A DNA stretch of 31,562 nucleotides from JBJFCE01 sp964437825 (GTDB taxonomy: Bacteria > Bacillota > Clostridia > Lachnospirales > Lachnospiraceae), in contig CAYTIH010000031.1 of the NCBI GenBank assembly GCA_964437825.1, positions 1-31,562 of the forward strand. The letters are read 5' to 3'. The position numbers and the translations under genes were made by a program. Position 1 is the first letter of the stretch, and every line of letters starts with the position of its first letter. Under the pieces are notes generated by a model, which searched no databases, had not been told where the DNA came from, and saw only the letters and a list, made by a program, of their open reading frames with translations. Positions 7,129 to 15,973 of this stretch are shown here, one piece after another.

Positions 7129-8514
7129 TTATTCCGAAATAGGCTGCAGTTCGGAGAAGGAATAAGTCACATCTTTGTCCTCCCCGTCAACCTCAATTGT
7201 ATAGCTTCTGGTCTGATATCCGGTCCGGCGCAGTGAAATTACATGACTTCCCTCCACCTTCTTGAATCTGATCGGTGCAAGTCCGACATAATTTCCGTCC
7301 ACGTATACCTCTACACCTTCCGGTGCGTCCACTGATACATAATAGGCGGATTCGTCACTCGCGCTTACCGTATCGTTTCCGTTTCCGGATTCTGTGTCCG
7401 GCGCAGAGTTTTCCGAACTTTCACGATCCTCTTCCTCCTCGTCATCGGAAGTATCGTCCGACTCCTTCTCATCCGACTGATCGGAAGTACTCTCCTGCTC
7501 TTTTTCCATCTCCATGGACAGCGTTGCCATTTCCTGTCCTACACGGACATATTTCGCCATTGTCGTATATCCGTCCGCTGTGATAATGACCTGATGTATC
7601 CCATAGGTCAGCGTAATCGCCTCAGAGGTGTTAATCTTTGTTCCGTCCACATAAACCGAGGCGGATGACGGCGTTATATCAAATAATACACAGCCTTCCT
7701 TCACTTCGGTGACAAGATCTCCCACGTCCATCGTCTGTTCTTCATTGCGGAGAATCGTAACGGTTTTGGTACCCCCGCTGCCGCCGCAGCTGACACTAAC
7801 GTCATATTCTCCTTCGGGCAGCGTCAGCAGCATATTCTCCGTAATCGGCACAACGGTAACCGATCCCACCTCAATCCATCCTCCGATAAAGGATTCATCA
7901 TTTTCCAGGCGTAAATAACCGTGTCCCCTGTCAATGACTATGCTGTGCACCGCATTGTCAAAGCCTCTGACAATCAGAGTATCATGTTCATTGATATCCA
8001 TTAAAGTGCCTATCGTTCCCTCCGTAACAACTGCCAGATCCGATGCAATCCGATAGGTCGTTCCATTGATCGTCATGGACCGTCCGCTTTCCGAGATCTT
8101 AAAATCAGTCAGTCCTTTATATAGAAACGCATCCGGCGATTCCTGCAGCGAGCTCAGCGTCTTTTTCGTTTTCAGAAATTTCACATCCACAAGATCCCCG
8201 ATTGCCACCTGCTCCATGGATAAGGGCTGTCCGTTCTGATCCGTAAGCGCGGAAGTGCCGTTATAGGAAAGGGTATACTGCCTGCCCGTTTCCAGATTTC
8301 TGAGAGAAATTGTTTTATTCTCCATATCCTTTTTTACTACAATCGCCGTATCTTCGCTGTCATAATCACCTGCGCCGGCCGGAGCAAAGCCGGTACTTTG
8401 CTCCGGCTGCTGTACCGTTTCACTCTGCCGGGGCTTGTCAGGCTTCTGTGAAGCCCATACAACAGCCAGAATTGCTACAACTAATATAAAAAATATACCG
8501 TATACTTTTTTCAT
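7129..8514 (-). CDS. Membrane-anchored protein with two PEGA domains
   Basis: 461 residues of unknown function. Residues about 4-21 form a hydrophobic signal anchor without a lipobox Cys. A long beta-rich extracytoplasmic region follows (about 55-270), then a PEGA domain at about 283-332 (PSSASVYVDG...GYTTMAKYVRV), a very acidic Ser/Asp/Glu linker at about 338-385, and a second PEGA domain at about 392-452 (PEGVEVYVDGNYVG...RTGYQTRSYTIEV). PEGA domains are beta-sandwiches found on bacterial surface proteins, with no fixed enzymatic role. The acidic linker looks like a flexible spacer through the cell wall. It stands between the CotS-like kinase and mazG. I do not recognise an orthologue with a known role. 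Confidence 0.8.
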   Translation of the reverse strand: MKKVYGIFFILVVAILAVVWASQKPDKPRQSETVQQPEQSTGFAPAGAGDYDSEDTAIVVKKDMENKTISLRNLETGRQYTLSYNGTSALTDQNGQPLSMEQVAIGDLVDVKFLKTKKTLSSLQESPDAFLYKGLTDFKISESGRSMTINGTTYRIASDLAVVTEGTIGTLMDINEHDTLIVRGFDNAVHSIVIDRGHGYLRLENDESFIGGWIEVGSVTVVPITENMLLTLPEGEYDVSVSCGGSGGTKTVTILRNEEQTMDVGDLVTEVKEGCVLFDITPSSASVYVDGTKINTSEAITLTYGIHQVIITADGYTTMAKYVRVGQEMATLSMEMEKEQESTSDQSDEKESDDTSDDEEEEDRESSENSAPDTESGNGNDTVSASDESAYYVSVDAPEGVEVYVDGNYVGLAPIRFKKVEGSHVISLRRTGYQTRSYTIEVDGEDKDVTYSFSELQPISE

Positions 8515-8592
8515 TGGTACTTCACACTCCCTTCCTGACGGGCCCTTCTTTCTCTATCTTAACATAATGTAAAATACTCTGGCAATCATCCT

Positions 8593-8669
8593 TGTATATC
8601 TTTCCTGAGCACTTTGCATATCTTTCCTGAGTCCTGCACATCTTTTCTTTCTCAGGAAACCTCAGGAAA
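8593..8669. repeat. TTTCCTGAG repeat cluster, direct and inverted
   Basis: A 17-mer, TGYATATCTTTCCTGAG, occurs at 8593-8609 and 8615-8631 (22-base period), with a degraded third copy from 8635 (TGCACATCTTTT). The core TTTCCTGAG then appears twice in the opposite direction (CTCAGGAAA at 8651-8659 and 8661-8669), and the cotS-like stop codon lies in the first of these. Copies can pair into a hairpin with the 19-base interior 8632-8650. No U-run follows, so it is not a clear terminator. Confidence 0.65.
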
Positions 8670-9737
8670 CAGTGTCTTCAGGAAGTTCTGTCTGGCCTGT
8701 TCCTGCGCCAGCAGTCGTTCCAGCTTCTCCCTGTTCTTGCCCGGAATCCATGATTTTCCGCTGTTGTAATAATAACTGACTACCTTTCTGAATTTTTCCG
8801 GATAAGAGAGTCTGTAATACAACTGCTCCGTTTCCTGTCTGTCAATGCTTCTGACGCTATCATATCCGTCAAGCAGCTGTTCCCCAATCGATGGATTCCA
8901 GTTGTTTTTCTCCATAATTTTACGGAAAAACAAATAAAAATCACGAATTTGTATATCCTGCAGGCATTTCTCATAATTCATGATAAAGATTCCGCTTTGA
9001 GTAAACAGGATATTGTGATGCTGAAAATCGCCATGGCACAGCGCTCCAAGCTCCGCCTGATGCCGGTAATATTCTTCACTGCCGGAATTCCTGATCCGTT
9101 CCAGGACCTTTGCCGCCTGATCCATGAAGAACCCGTAATTTTGCAGCAGGAATACTTCAAAATCCGTTTTGGTACTCTTATCCCGTAAATGCTTCCATAT
9201 GCGCTTCAGCTCTTTGTTGTAACGCTCATATTCCTGTACCGGCGAGAACATCCGAAAGCGAAACGGCCGCGCCGCCTCGGATTGCCCCGTTCCTTCCGCG
9301 GCACAATCCTCACTGCTGTCCATACCGGCATCCCCGCAGGGCGATACTCTCCACGGTCTGATCTGCTCCGGCTGGGGTATCCTGAACACCTTATGGATTC
9401 CCGCAAGCTGCTTTACGGCACTGACACAGTCTGCGCTGTCCGTAACCGAGCATTCCCTGCCTTCCCTGTATTCCTTCACTATATAGGCAGTATGATCCCT
9501 GTCATAGGAGCACAATTCACCGTCCTTATTTCTCATAATACAATCGGTCAGAAATCCCGCTTCCTTTAGCTGCTCCGTTACTGCCTCCAATACGCATAAT
9601 TTATCCTTTGGACCGGTATATTCCCGCAGAATTCTGATTCCTTTTTCTGTTTCACAAAGAATAGCGCTCCGCCCCTTCCAGGTGCGAAGCACTGTCATAT
9701 CATAATTATCCAATATGCTGATAATCCGGTCATTCAC
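8652..9737 (-). CDS. CotS-family spore-coat-associated kinase-like protein
   Basis: 361 residues with an aminoglycoside-phosphotransferase/choline-kinase-like fold, as in the CotS/YutH/YsxE family that is linked to the spore coat. The catalytic-loop motif HGDFQHHN is at 235-242. The next motif, normally holding the Mg-binding Asp (IDF/IDW), reads MNYEK at 253-257, so that Asp is replaced by Asn; enzyme activity is uncertain. An Ala/Glu/Ser-rich insert lies about 133-158. Start: GTG at 9735-9737 with GGAGG 8 bases upstream. A sigma-K-like promoter lies just upstream, fitting late mother-cell expression. The exact substrate is unknown. Confidence 0.8.
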   Translation of the reverse strand: MNDRIISILDNYDMTVLRTWKGRSAILCETEKGIRILREYTGPKDKLCVLEAVTEQLKEAGFLTDCIMRNKDGELCSYDRDHTAYIVKEYREGRECSVTDSADCVSAVKQLAGIHKVFRIPQPEQIRPWRVSPCGDAGMDSSEDCAAEGTGQSEAARPFRFRMFSPVQEYERYNKELKRIWKHLRDKSTKTDFEVFLLQNYGFFMDQAAKVLERIRNSGSEEYYRHQAELGALCHGDFQHHNILFTQSGIFIMNYEKCLQDIQIRDFYLFFRKIMEKNNWNPSIGEQLLDGYDSVRSIDRQETEQLYYRLSYPEKFRKVVSYYYNSGKSWIPGKNREKLERLLAQEQARQNFLKTLFPEVS

Positions 9738-9766
9738 AAAGGTTACCTCCCAAACGTTACATACCC

Positions 9767-9794
9767 TAATATATGTGAACGCTCGCGGAAGTAT
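9767..9794 (-). promoter_or_regulatory. Candidate sigma-K promoter of the CotS-like gene
   Basis: CATATATTA (9767-9775) matches the sigma-K -10 consensus CATAnnnTA exactly. ATAC at 9791-9794 supplies the AC core of the -35, with 15 bases between. Coat genes of this family are late mother-cell genes, which makes the match plausible; the motif is short, so chance is possible. Confidence 0.45.
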
Positions 9795-9795
9795 G

Positions 9796-9828
9796 CGGGA
9801 ATCCTTTTATCCGAGAACCGGATTCCCG
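9796..9828 (-). terminator. Hairpin after cca, possible terminator without U-run
   Basis: Perfect 9-bp arms CGGGAATCC (minus strand, 9820-9828) and GGATTCCCG (9796-9804) around a 15-base loop, 6 bases after the cca stop codon. No run of Ts follows, so it may stabilise the mRNA end rather than stop transcription. Confidence 0.5.
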
Positions 9829-9834
9829 GATTCT

Positions 9835-11181
9835 CTATTCTCCTGCGCAGTCCCGGATCAAATCCGGGATACGGCTCAAAAGATATTCTCTGTCATTTTT
9901 TTCCGGATCTTCCACCACTATGGATAGCATCTCATGTAAGATTCGTCCCATTTGAGGTCCCGGTGCGATACCCGCCTGAATCAGATCCTTTCCGTCCACC
10001 TTCAAATCCTTCAGGCTGACACAATCCTGCTCCTCCAAAACCTGTTCATAGGCTTTCCGGAGTCTGTCCAGTTCCTCCAGCTTTTCCGTTCTCAGGTATT
10101 CGCTCTGTCCGGCCACATCTGCCGCCTTCACTTCAAACAGCATGGGAAAGAACCCTGCGCCAATCGCTGCCATGGCGCGGCGGATGCCCCGCCTGTCCGC
10201 TTCTATCTTTCTGTCATGATAACGTACCAGACCCGCAGTCATAGTAATCGTATCCGTATCAAATTTCAAACGCTTCATGATGCTGCGAGTCATTTCTTCT
10301 CCATGCACTGCATGCCCGTGAAAATGATCCACTCCTTCAGCATCCGTTGTTTTGGTCTCAGGCTTTCCGATATCATGGAATAACATGGCAAGACGAAGTA
10401 CCCGATCCGGTTTGCATGCTTTCATCGTATGCAGAATGTGTTCCCCCACATTATAGCAGTGATGCGGATGATTCTGCGATGTTTCCATGCATGCGTCAAA
10501 CTCCGGCAGGAACACTTTTGTGACACCAGTGTCATATAATTCCGCCAGGTAATCAGGATTCGGCGACAGTATCAGCTTCATCAGTTCTGTCTGAATCCGT
10601 TCCGCACTAACCTTTTGCAAATTCGGCGCCAATGCCTTGATCGCCTGAAAAGTTTCCTGTTCAATCCGAAAGGTCAGCTGGGCAGAAAAGCGAACCGCCC
10701 GCATCATTCGCAGGGCATCTTCGCCGAAGCGCTCGTGAGGATCTCCCACACAGCGGATCACACCCTCCTTGAGATCCTGTATTCCCCCAAAAAGGTCTAC
10801 GATTCCCTGACGGTCATTATAGGCCATGGCATTGATCGTAAAATCCCTGCGTCTTAAATCCTCCTTCAAACTGGCGGTAAAGGTAACCTCTTTCGGATGC
10901 CTTCCGTCCTCGTACTCTCCATCAATCCGATAAGTCGTTACTTCATAGCCTTCTTTGTTCATCATAACGGTAACGGTTCCGTGCTTAATACCGGTATCCA
11001 CCGTCCTTCGAAACAGACCTTTTATCTGCTCCGGCTTCGCGCTGGTCGTAATATCCCAATCATCAGGGACACGTCCCAAAATAGAATCCCGGACACAGCC
11101 TCCCACCGCATATGCTTCGTATCCGGCATCCTGCAGCTTTTGTATGATGTTTTCCACGTTTTGCGGCAATTGTATTTTCAT
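9835..11181 (-). CDS. cca: CCA tRNA nucleotidyltransferase
   Basis: Adds or repairs the 3' CCA end of tRNAs from CTP and ATP. Class II enzyme: nucleotidyltransferase motif GGCVRD at 27-32 and the metal-binding DWD at 41-43, RRDFT at 111-115, and RFGEDALRMMRAVRF at 151-165, followed by an HD domain with HD at 269-270. 448 residues, usual for the HD-containing bacterial form. The ribosome-binding site is weak (GGATGG). It begins 20 bases after ackA with no terminator between them, so the two genes probably share a transcript. Confidence 0.96.
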   Translation of the reverse strand: MKIQLPQNVENIIQKLQDAGYEAYAVGGCVRDSILGRVPDDWDITTSAKPEQIKGLFRRTVDTGIKHGTVTVMMNKEGYEVTTYRIDGEYEDGRHPKEVTFTASLKEDLRRRDFTINAMAYNDRQGIVDLFGGIQDLKEGVIRCVGDPHERFGEDALRMMRAVRFSAQLTFRIEQETFQAIKALAPNLQKVSAERIQTELMKLILSPNPDYLAELYDTGVTKVFLPEFDACMETSQNHPHHCYNVGEHILHTMKACKPDRVLRLAMLFHDIGKPETKTTDAEGVDHFHGHAVHGEEMTRSIMKRLKFDTDTITMTAGLVRYHDRKIEADRRGIRRAMAAIGAGFFPMLFEVKAADVAGQSEYLRTEKLEELDRLRKAYEQVLEEQDCVSLKDLKVDGKDLIQAGIAPGPQMGRILHEMLSIVVEDPEKNDREYLLSRIPDLIRDCAGE

Positions 11182-11201
11182 CTTCCATCCGTTCCGTTAC
11201 A

Positions 11202-12395
11202 TTATTTTGTCAGACGCAAGGTTTCTCTTGCAATTGCAAGCTCCTCATTGGTAGGAACAATCATAACCGTTACTTTACTTTCCGGAGTGGAAATGATCGT
11301 CTCCTCCCCGCGGATTTTATTTTTTTCGGGATCAATGTATGTGCCAAGATATCCCAGATATTCACAGACCTGTGCTCTGACAAGCTGTGTATTTTCCCCT
11401 ACTCCCGCAGTAAAAGCAATGACATCCACACCGTTCATTGCTGCCGTATAGGCACCGATATATTTTGCCACACGATAGGAATAGGTTTCAAGCGTAACCC
11501 TCGCCCTTTCATTTCCCTGCTCGGCTGCCGCACACAGGTCTCTGAAATCGCTGGAAATACCGGATAAACCATATACGCCCGATTTCTTATTTAAGATGTC
11601 CGACATCTGTGCAAAGCTCAGATTTTCTTTTTCTGCCAGAAAGCTTACAATGGCAGGATCGATATCGCCGCAGCGAGTCCCCATAATCAGACCTTCCAAC
11701 GGAGTCAGACCCATGCTGGTATCTACGCTCTTTCCGTTTTTCACCGCGGAAATGCTTGCACCATTTCCAAGATGACAAACTATCGTTTTTAAATCTTTTC
11801 TGTCTTTTCCAAGAATCTCGGCCGCTCTTGCGGATACGAAGTCATGACTTGTCCCGTGAAATCCGTATCTTCTGACCTTATCCTTTTCATAATATTCATA
11901 AGGAAGTCCGTATAAAAACGCTTTGGCCGGCATGGTCTGATGAAAAGCCGTATCAAAAACAGCTACCATCGGCACCCCGGGCATGATTTTTTTGCAGGAG
12001 TTGATCCCAATCAGGTTTGCAGGATTGTGTAAAGGCGCCAGATCATTGCATTCCTCAATCGCTTTCATAACCTCATCCGTAATCACTACGCTGCTTGAGA
12101 ATTTCTCACCGCCATGCACAATGCGATGACCGACCGCGCCGATTTCATCAAGGGAATCAATCACACCGTTTACCGGATCCGTCAGTGCGTCAATTACCAT
12201 CTGTACGGCAACTGTATGATCCGGCATTGCGCTCTCGATCATAAGCTTGTCCTTCCCTGCAGGCTGATGGGTCAGCTTACTTCCGTCAATGCCGATTCTT
12301 TCGCAAAGTCCCTTTGCCAGGACATCTTCCGTATCGCTGTCAATCAGCTGATACTTTAATGATGAGCTTCCGCAATTAATAACCAAAATTTTCAT
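11202..12395 (-). CDS. ackA: Acetate kinase
   Basis: Interconverts acetyl phosphate plus ADP and acetate plus ATP; the main ATP-yielding step of acetate fermentation. 397 residues, standard length. Key residues of the family are present: N7 in VINCGSSSLKY, R91 in VGHRIVHGG, D148 in VFDTAFHQTMP, H180 in YGFHGTSH, and the ENTQLVRAQVCEYLGYLG segment near the C-terminus. AGAAGGAGA lies before the ATG. The usual partner pta is not in the window; cca follows instead. Confidence 0.98.
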   Translation of the reverse strand: MKILVINCGSSSLKYQLIDSDTEDVLAKGLCERIGIDGSKLTHQPAGKDKLMIESAMPDHTVAVQMVIDALTDPVNGVIDSLDEIGAVGHRIVHGGEKFSSSVVITDEVMKAIEECNDLAPLHNPANLIGINSCKKIMPGVPMVAVFDTAFHQTMPAKAFLYGLPYEYYEKDKVRRYGFHGTSHDFVSARAAEILGKDRKDLKTIVCHLGNGASISAVKNGKSVDTSMGLTPLEGLIMGTRCGDIDPAIVSFLAEKENLSFAQMSDILNKKSGVYGLSGISSDFRDLCAAAEQGNERARVTLETYSYRVAKYIGAYTAAMNGVDVIAFTAGVGENTQLVRAQVCEYLGYLGTYIDPEKNKIRGEETIISTPESKVTVMIVPTNEELAIARETLRLTK

Positions 12396-12704
12396 AACCT
12401 ATTCTCCTTCTGTTTTCATAGCCACCGTATGATATTCGTATTCATTTTACGTCAGTCCGTGCATAATTTCCATAAGGAGTTCAAAGAATTTTCTATGAAA
12501 GTCCATGTTTTTTATGATATTTTTTTATGATATTTTTTTACTGAAATTTTTTGTTTTTACGATAATTTTTACGATTTTATATTTTCATAGTGTCGTTTTT
12601 CATGATTTGCGTTATAATAAATTTATATGTGCTTTCCTGTATGCAACAGAAAACACAAACTTACATTACGATACTATTTTAAAACGAAAGGCGGGGTGAA
12701 AAGC
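12396..12704. other. AT-rich divergent intergenic region between ackA and the mgtE leader
   Basis: 309 bases without a gene. It holds a T-rich stretch at about 12509-12540 with two near copies of TTATGATATTTTTT in tandem, and a TATAAT at 12613-12618 preceded by GT that could serve the mgtE transcript; its -35 is poor. I see no M-box or other known Mg2+ riboswitch. No clear ackA promoter could be picked. Confidence 0.5.
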
Positions 12705-12803
12705 ATGGACAGTTGTGACAGTTGCGGGCGAAGTTGCAGTAAATGGCATGATATTTCGGATCAGGAAGCTGTTCCTCCCACTGAACATGCTCTCTCCTCT
12801 TAA
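12705..12803 (+). CDS. 32-residue Cys-rich small ORF ahead of mgtE (possible leader peptide)
   Basis: ATG at 12705 to TAA at 12801-12803. GGCGGGGTG lies 6 bases before the ATG and resembles a ribosome-binding site. The product begins MDSCDSCGRSCSKWHD, with four Cys in two overlapping C-x2-C / C-x3-C arrangements (C4, C7, C11) plus His, and ends with DQEAVPPTEHALSS, a stretch mixing acidic residues and a Pro-Pro pair. It ends 62 bases before the mgtE start on the same strand with no terminator between. I do not recognise the peptide. It may be a metal-binding microprotein or a translated leader; it may also be a chance ORF. Confidence 0.5.
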   Translation: MDSCDSCGRSCSKWHDISDQEAVPPTEHALSS

Positions 12804-12865
12804 GTATCACGCCATCACTTACGCAGATCGGCAAACGCCGCATACTACAAGCAGGAGGTTAAGTG

Positions 12866-14299
12866 ATGGAAAATAAAGAAAATGAATTCGCAGAAATCGA
12901 AGCATCCGTCGCATTTCCTGAGAAGCCTGACTATGAGCAGGAATTAATCAATATCATGGAAAGTGATCTTTCCGACGAAGAACTCAGGGAACGCTTAAAC
13001 GATTACCACGAAAACGATATCGCAAATATTCTGGAGGATCTGACTCCGGTCAAGAGAAAGCGGTTATACCGTGTCCTTGGCATTGAGGTTGTCTCCGAAA
13101 TTTTTACTTATCTCGAAGATGTCGGGAAATATATTGAAGAATTAGATTCCGATAAAGCCGCAGATATCATCGAAAGCATGGATGCCGATGATGCCGTTGA
13201 CGTTCTGGATGAACTGGAAGACGACAAGAGTCACGAGTTGATCAGTCTGATGGACGAGGAAGCCAGACATGATATCGACCTGATCCATTCCTATGAAGAT
13301 GATGAAATCGGCAGCAGAATGACCACCAATTTCATTGTCATTCGTAATAATCTGAGTATTAAACAGGCCATGCGCTCTTTGGTGGAGCAGGCAGGCGATA
13401 ACGATAATATTTCTACCATTTATGTCACGGATACGGACGATATTTTTTATGGTGCAATTGATTTAAAGGATTTGATTGTAGCAAGGCAGCACGATAATCT
13501 GGAGGCTTTGATTACAACCTCTTTCCCGTATGTATATGCCAAAGAAAGTATCAGCGATTGTATTGAAGCGATTAAAGGCTATTCGGAAAATTCCATACCG
13601 GTTCTGGATAATGACAAAAAGCTCCTCGGCGTTATCACGGCGCAGGACATTGTGGAAGTCGTTGATGAGGAATTTGGTGAAGACTATGCAAGATTGGCCG
13701 GTTTAACGGAAGAAGAGGATTTACACGAACCGCTTTTTGCCAGTATCAAGAAACGTCTGCCTTGGCTGATCATTCTGCTCTTTCTCGGGCTGATGGTATC
13801 CACCGTCGTGGGCATGTTTGAAAAGGTCATTGCCCAGCTGACACTGGTTGTCAGTTTTCAGTCTCTGATACTCGACATGTCCGGAAATGTAGGTACACAG
13901 TCCCTGGCTGTTACCATTCGTGTACTTGTAAATGAATCGGTGGACTCAAGGCAAAAGCTAAAGCTGGTGTTAAAGGAAATCCGCATCGGCTGTGTCAACG
14001 GCTTTCTGGTCGGCTTTCTGGCCTTTATGTGCGTGGGCGCATATATCACTCTCGGACGGGGCAAATCAGTATTTTTCTCCTTTGCCGTATCCGGCTGCAT
14101 CGGCCTTGCCATGTGGACCGCTATGATTATTTCCAGTATGACCGGTACTCTGATCCCGCTGTTTCTTCATAAAATCAAGGTGGATCCCGCAGTGGCTTCC
14201 GGCCCTCTGATTTCTACCATCAGTGACCTGGTTGCGGTTATCACCTACTACGGGCTCACTTGGATTTTGTTGTTAAATATATTGCAGTTAGTTGAATGA
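12866..14299 (+). CDS. mgtE: Magnesium transporter MgtE
   Basis: Mg2+ channel of the inner membrane, gated by cytoplasmic Mg2+. Order of parts: acidic N domain of helical repeats (about 20-135, many DEL/DAD/DVLDEL units), two CBS domains (about 140-262), a connecting helix with LFASIKKRLPWL, then five membrane helices to the C-terminus with the pore-forming segment (VASGPLISTISDLVAV). 477 residues, usual length. Start: ATG at 12866 with AGGAGG 7 bases upstream; the GTG three bases earlier is too close. A single-gene unit with a strong terminator, possibly led by the small ORF upstream. Confidence 0.95.
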   Translation: MENKENEFAEIEASVAFPEKPDYEQELINIMESDLSDEELRERLNDYHENDIANILEDLTPVKRKRLYRVLGIEVVSEIFTYLEDVGKYIEELDSDKAADIIESMDADDAVDVLDELEDDKSHELISLMDEEARHDIDLIHSYEDDEIGSRMTTNFIVIRNNLSIKQAMRSLVEQAGDNDNISTIYVTDTDDIFYGAIDLKDLIVARQHDNLEALITTSFPYVYAKESISDCIEAIKGYSENSIPVLDNDKKLLGVITAQDIVEVVDEEFGEDYARLAGLTEEEDLHEPLFASIKKRLPWLIILLFLGLMVSTVVGMFEKVIAQLTLVVSFQSLILDMSGNVGTQSLAVTIRVLVNESVDSRQKLKLVLKEIRIGCVNGFLVGFLAFMCVGAYITLGRGKSVFFSFAVSGCIGLAMWTAMIISSMTGTLIPLFLHKIKVDPAVASGPLISTISDLVAVITYYGLTWILLLNILQLVE

Positions 14300-14345
14300 G
14301 TACAAAAGATAGGCAATTGCCTAAGTATAAAAGTGCGTTTTTATA

Positions 14346-14378
14346 AAGCAGGAGCATATAATATGCCCCTGCTTTTTT
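14346..14378 (+). terminator. Intrinsic terminator after mgtE
   Basis: AAAGCAGGAGCATAT pairs with ATATGCCCCTGCTTT (one mismatch) across a very short loop, followed by a run of Ts. It lies between the convergent mgtE and proS and could also slow transcription from the other side. Confidence 0.85.
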
Positions 14379-14408
14379 TATTTTCCGTTGAATCCTCATT
14401 CGGTTGCT

Positions 14409-15845
14409 TTAATATGCCCGTCCCCAATATACCATTTTCTTTGCAGGCTTGCCGCAGCATACGCAGACATCGCTGATTTTTTCCTGCTCAAAAGGCATAC
14501 AACGGCTGGTAACCGCCAGTTTTTCCTTAATGATATCCTCGCACGCCTGGTCCCCGCACCACATAGCCTTGACAAAGCCGGATTTCTCGGCAAAGCACTT
14601 CTCGAATTCCTCCATATTCTCTGCAACATAGGTATGCGCATCTCTGTGTTCCCTTGCATGTGCAAGCATATCAGCCTGAATCTGATCCAAAAGCTCCGGT
14701 ACCTTTGCCGCTATATCGTCAAGTGCTGTCTCAATCTTCTCTCCCGTATCGCGGCGGCAGATCACGCACTTGCCGGCCTCAATATCCTTAGGACCGATTT
14801 CAATTCTGAGAGGGATTCCGCGCATTTCCTGTTCGGAGAACTTCCATCCGGGACTCTTGTCCGTATCATCCGTTTTGACACGAATCCCTGCCTCCTTTAA
14901 TACTTTTTCGATCTCATAGGCCTTATCCAGCACGCCGTCCTTTTTCTGCTGAATCGGAATTACCATAACCTGAACAGGCGCCACCCTCGGAGGCAGCTTT
15001 AGGCCTGAATTATCTCCGTGCACCATGATGACCGCACCGATTAAACGTGTTGTCATGCCCCATGAGGTCTGATGCACATATTTCAATGTATTGTCCCTAT
15101 CCGTATACTGAATGCCAAATGCCTTGGCAAAGCCGTCGCCAAAGTTATGAGAAGTACCTGACTGCAGCGCCTTCCCGTCATGCATCAGCGCTTCAATTGT
15201 ATAGGTAGCAATTGCCCCTGCAAATTTCTCTTTTTCGGTTTTACGTCCTTTGATAACCGGAATCGCAAGAACATTTTCCAAAAAGTCGGCGTATACATTC
15301 AGCATCTGGATGGTTCTTTCCTCCGCCTCCTCTGCAGTTGCATGCGCAGTATGCCCTTCCTGCCACAGGAATTCACGGCTTCTGAGAAACGGTCTGGTTT
15401 CCTTTTCCCAGCGTACAACCGAACACCACTGGTTACAGATCTGAGGCAGATCACGATAGGACTGAACCACTCCCTTATAATAATCACAGAATAAAGTCTC
15501 AGAGGTAGGTCTGACACACATTCTCTCCTGCAGCTTCTGTCCTCCTCCGTAAGTAACCCATGCGACCTCCGGTGCAAAGCCCTCAACATGATCCTTTTCC
15601 TTCTGGAGCAGACTCTCCGGAATAAACATAGGCAGGTATACATTCTGCACACCCGTTTCTTTAAATCTGGCATCCAGCTGCTGCTGAATCAGTTCCCAGA
15701 TCGCATATCCCGCGGGCTTAAATACCATGCAGCCCTTGACGCTGGTATAGTCAATCAGTTCCGCTTTCTTTACAACATCCGTATACCACTGTGCGAAATC
15801 CTCTTCCATGGATGTAATCGCTTCTACTAACTTTTTGTCTCCCAT
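14409..15845 (-). CDS. proS: Prolyl-tRNA synthetase, short (archaeal/eukaryote-like) type
   Basis: Charges tRNA-Pro. 478 residues without the large insertion editing domain of the long bacterial form. Class II motifs are visible: VYLPMFIPESLL (motif 1), RWEKETRPFLRSREFLWQEGHTAH (motif 2 region), and GMTTRLIGAVIMVHGD (motif 3 region). An anticodon-binding domain follows, and the end carries the zinc-site and C-terminal Tyr of this type (CVCCGKPAKKMVYWGRAY). A T-box leader sits directly upstream, so expression should follow the charging level of tRNA-Pro. Confidence 0.97.
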   Translation of the reverse strand: MGDKKLVEAITSMEEDFAQWYTDVVKKAELIDYTSVKGCMVFKPAGYAIWELIQQQLDARFKETGVQNVYLPMFIPESLLQKEKDHVEGFAPEVAWVTYGGGQKLQERMCVRPTSETLFCDYYKGVVQSYRDLPQICNQWCSVVRWEKETRPFLRSREFLWQEGHTAHATAEEAEERTIQMLNVYADFLENVLAIPVIKGRKTEKEKFAGAIATYTIEALMHDGKALQSGTSHNFGDGFAKAFGIQYTDRDNTLKYVHQTSWGMTTRLIGAVIMVHGDNSGLKLPPRVAPVQVMVIPIQQKKDGVLDKAYEIEKVLKEAGIRVKTDDTDKSPGWKFSEQEMRGIPLRIEIGPKDIEAGKCVICRRDTGEKIETALDDIAAKVPELLDQIQADMLAHAREHRDAHTYVAENMEEFEKCFAEKSGFVKAMWCGDQACEDIIKEKLAVTSRCMPFEQEKISDVCVCCGKPAKKMVYWGRAY

Positions 15846-15934
15846 TTTTCTTTTCCTTTCTCTATGTGATATTCATTACTTCCGTTTTGCCGAGTGCGGC
15901 CATTTTCTTGATTCACGGGAATTTTCTATGAATC

Positions 15935-15973
15935 AAAAAAACCTCCGGCCCCTATCGACATAGGGGCCGAAGG
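15935..15973 (-). terminator. Regulated terminator of the proS T-box
   Basis: Minus strand: CCTTCGGCCCCTATG-TCGA-TAGGGGCCGGAGG with a very stable GGCCCCTA/TAGGGGCC stem, followed by seven Ts (15935-15941). Directly downstream, TTGATTCA and TGAATCAA form a further small hairpin (15909-15937 region). Confidence 0.92.

Noticed and set aside
12619..12862. M-box or other known Mg2+ riboswitch before mgtE
   Set aside because: I could not find the conserved M-box segments, and the small ORF occupies much of the leader.
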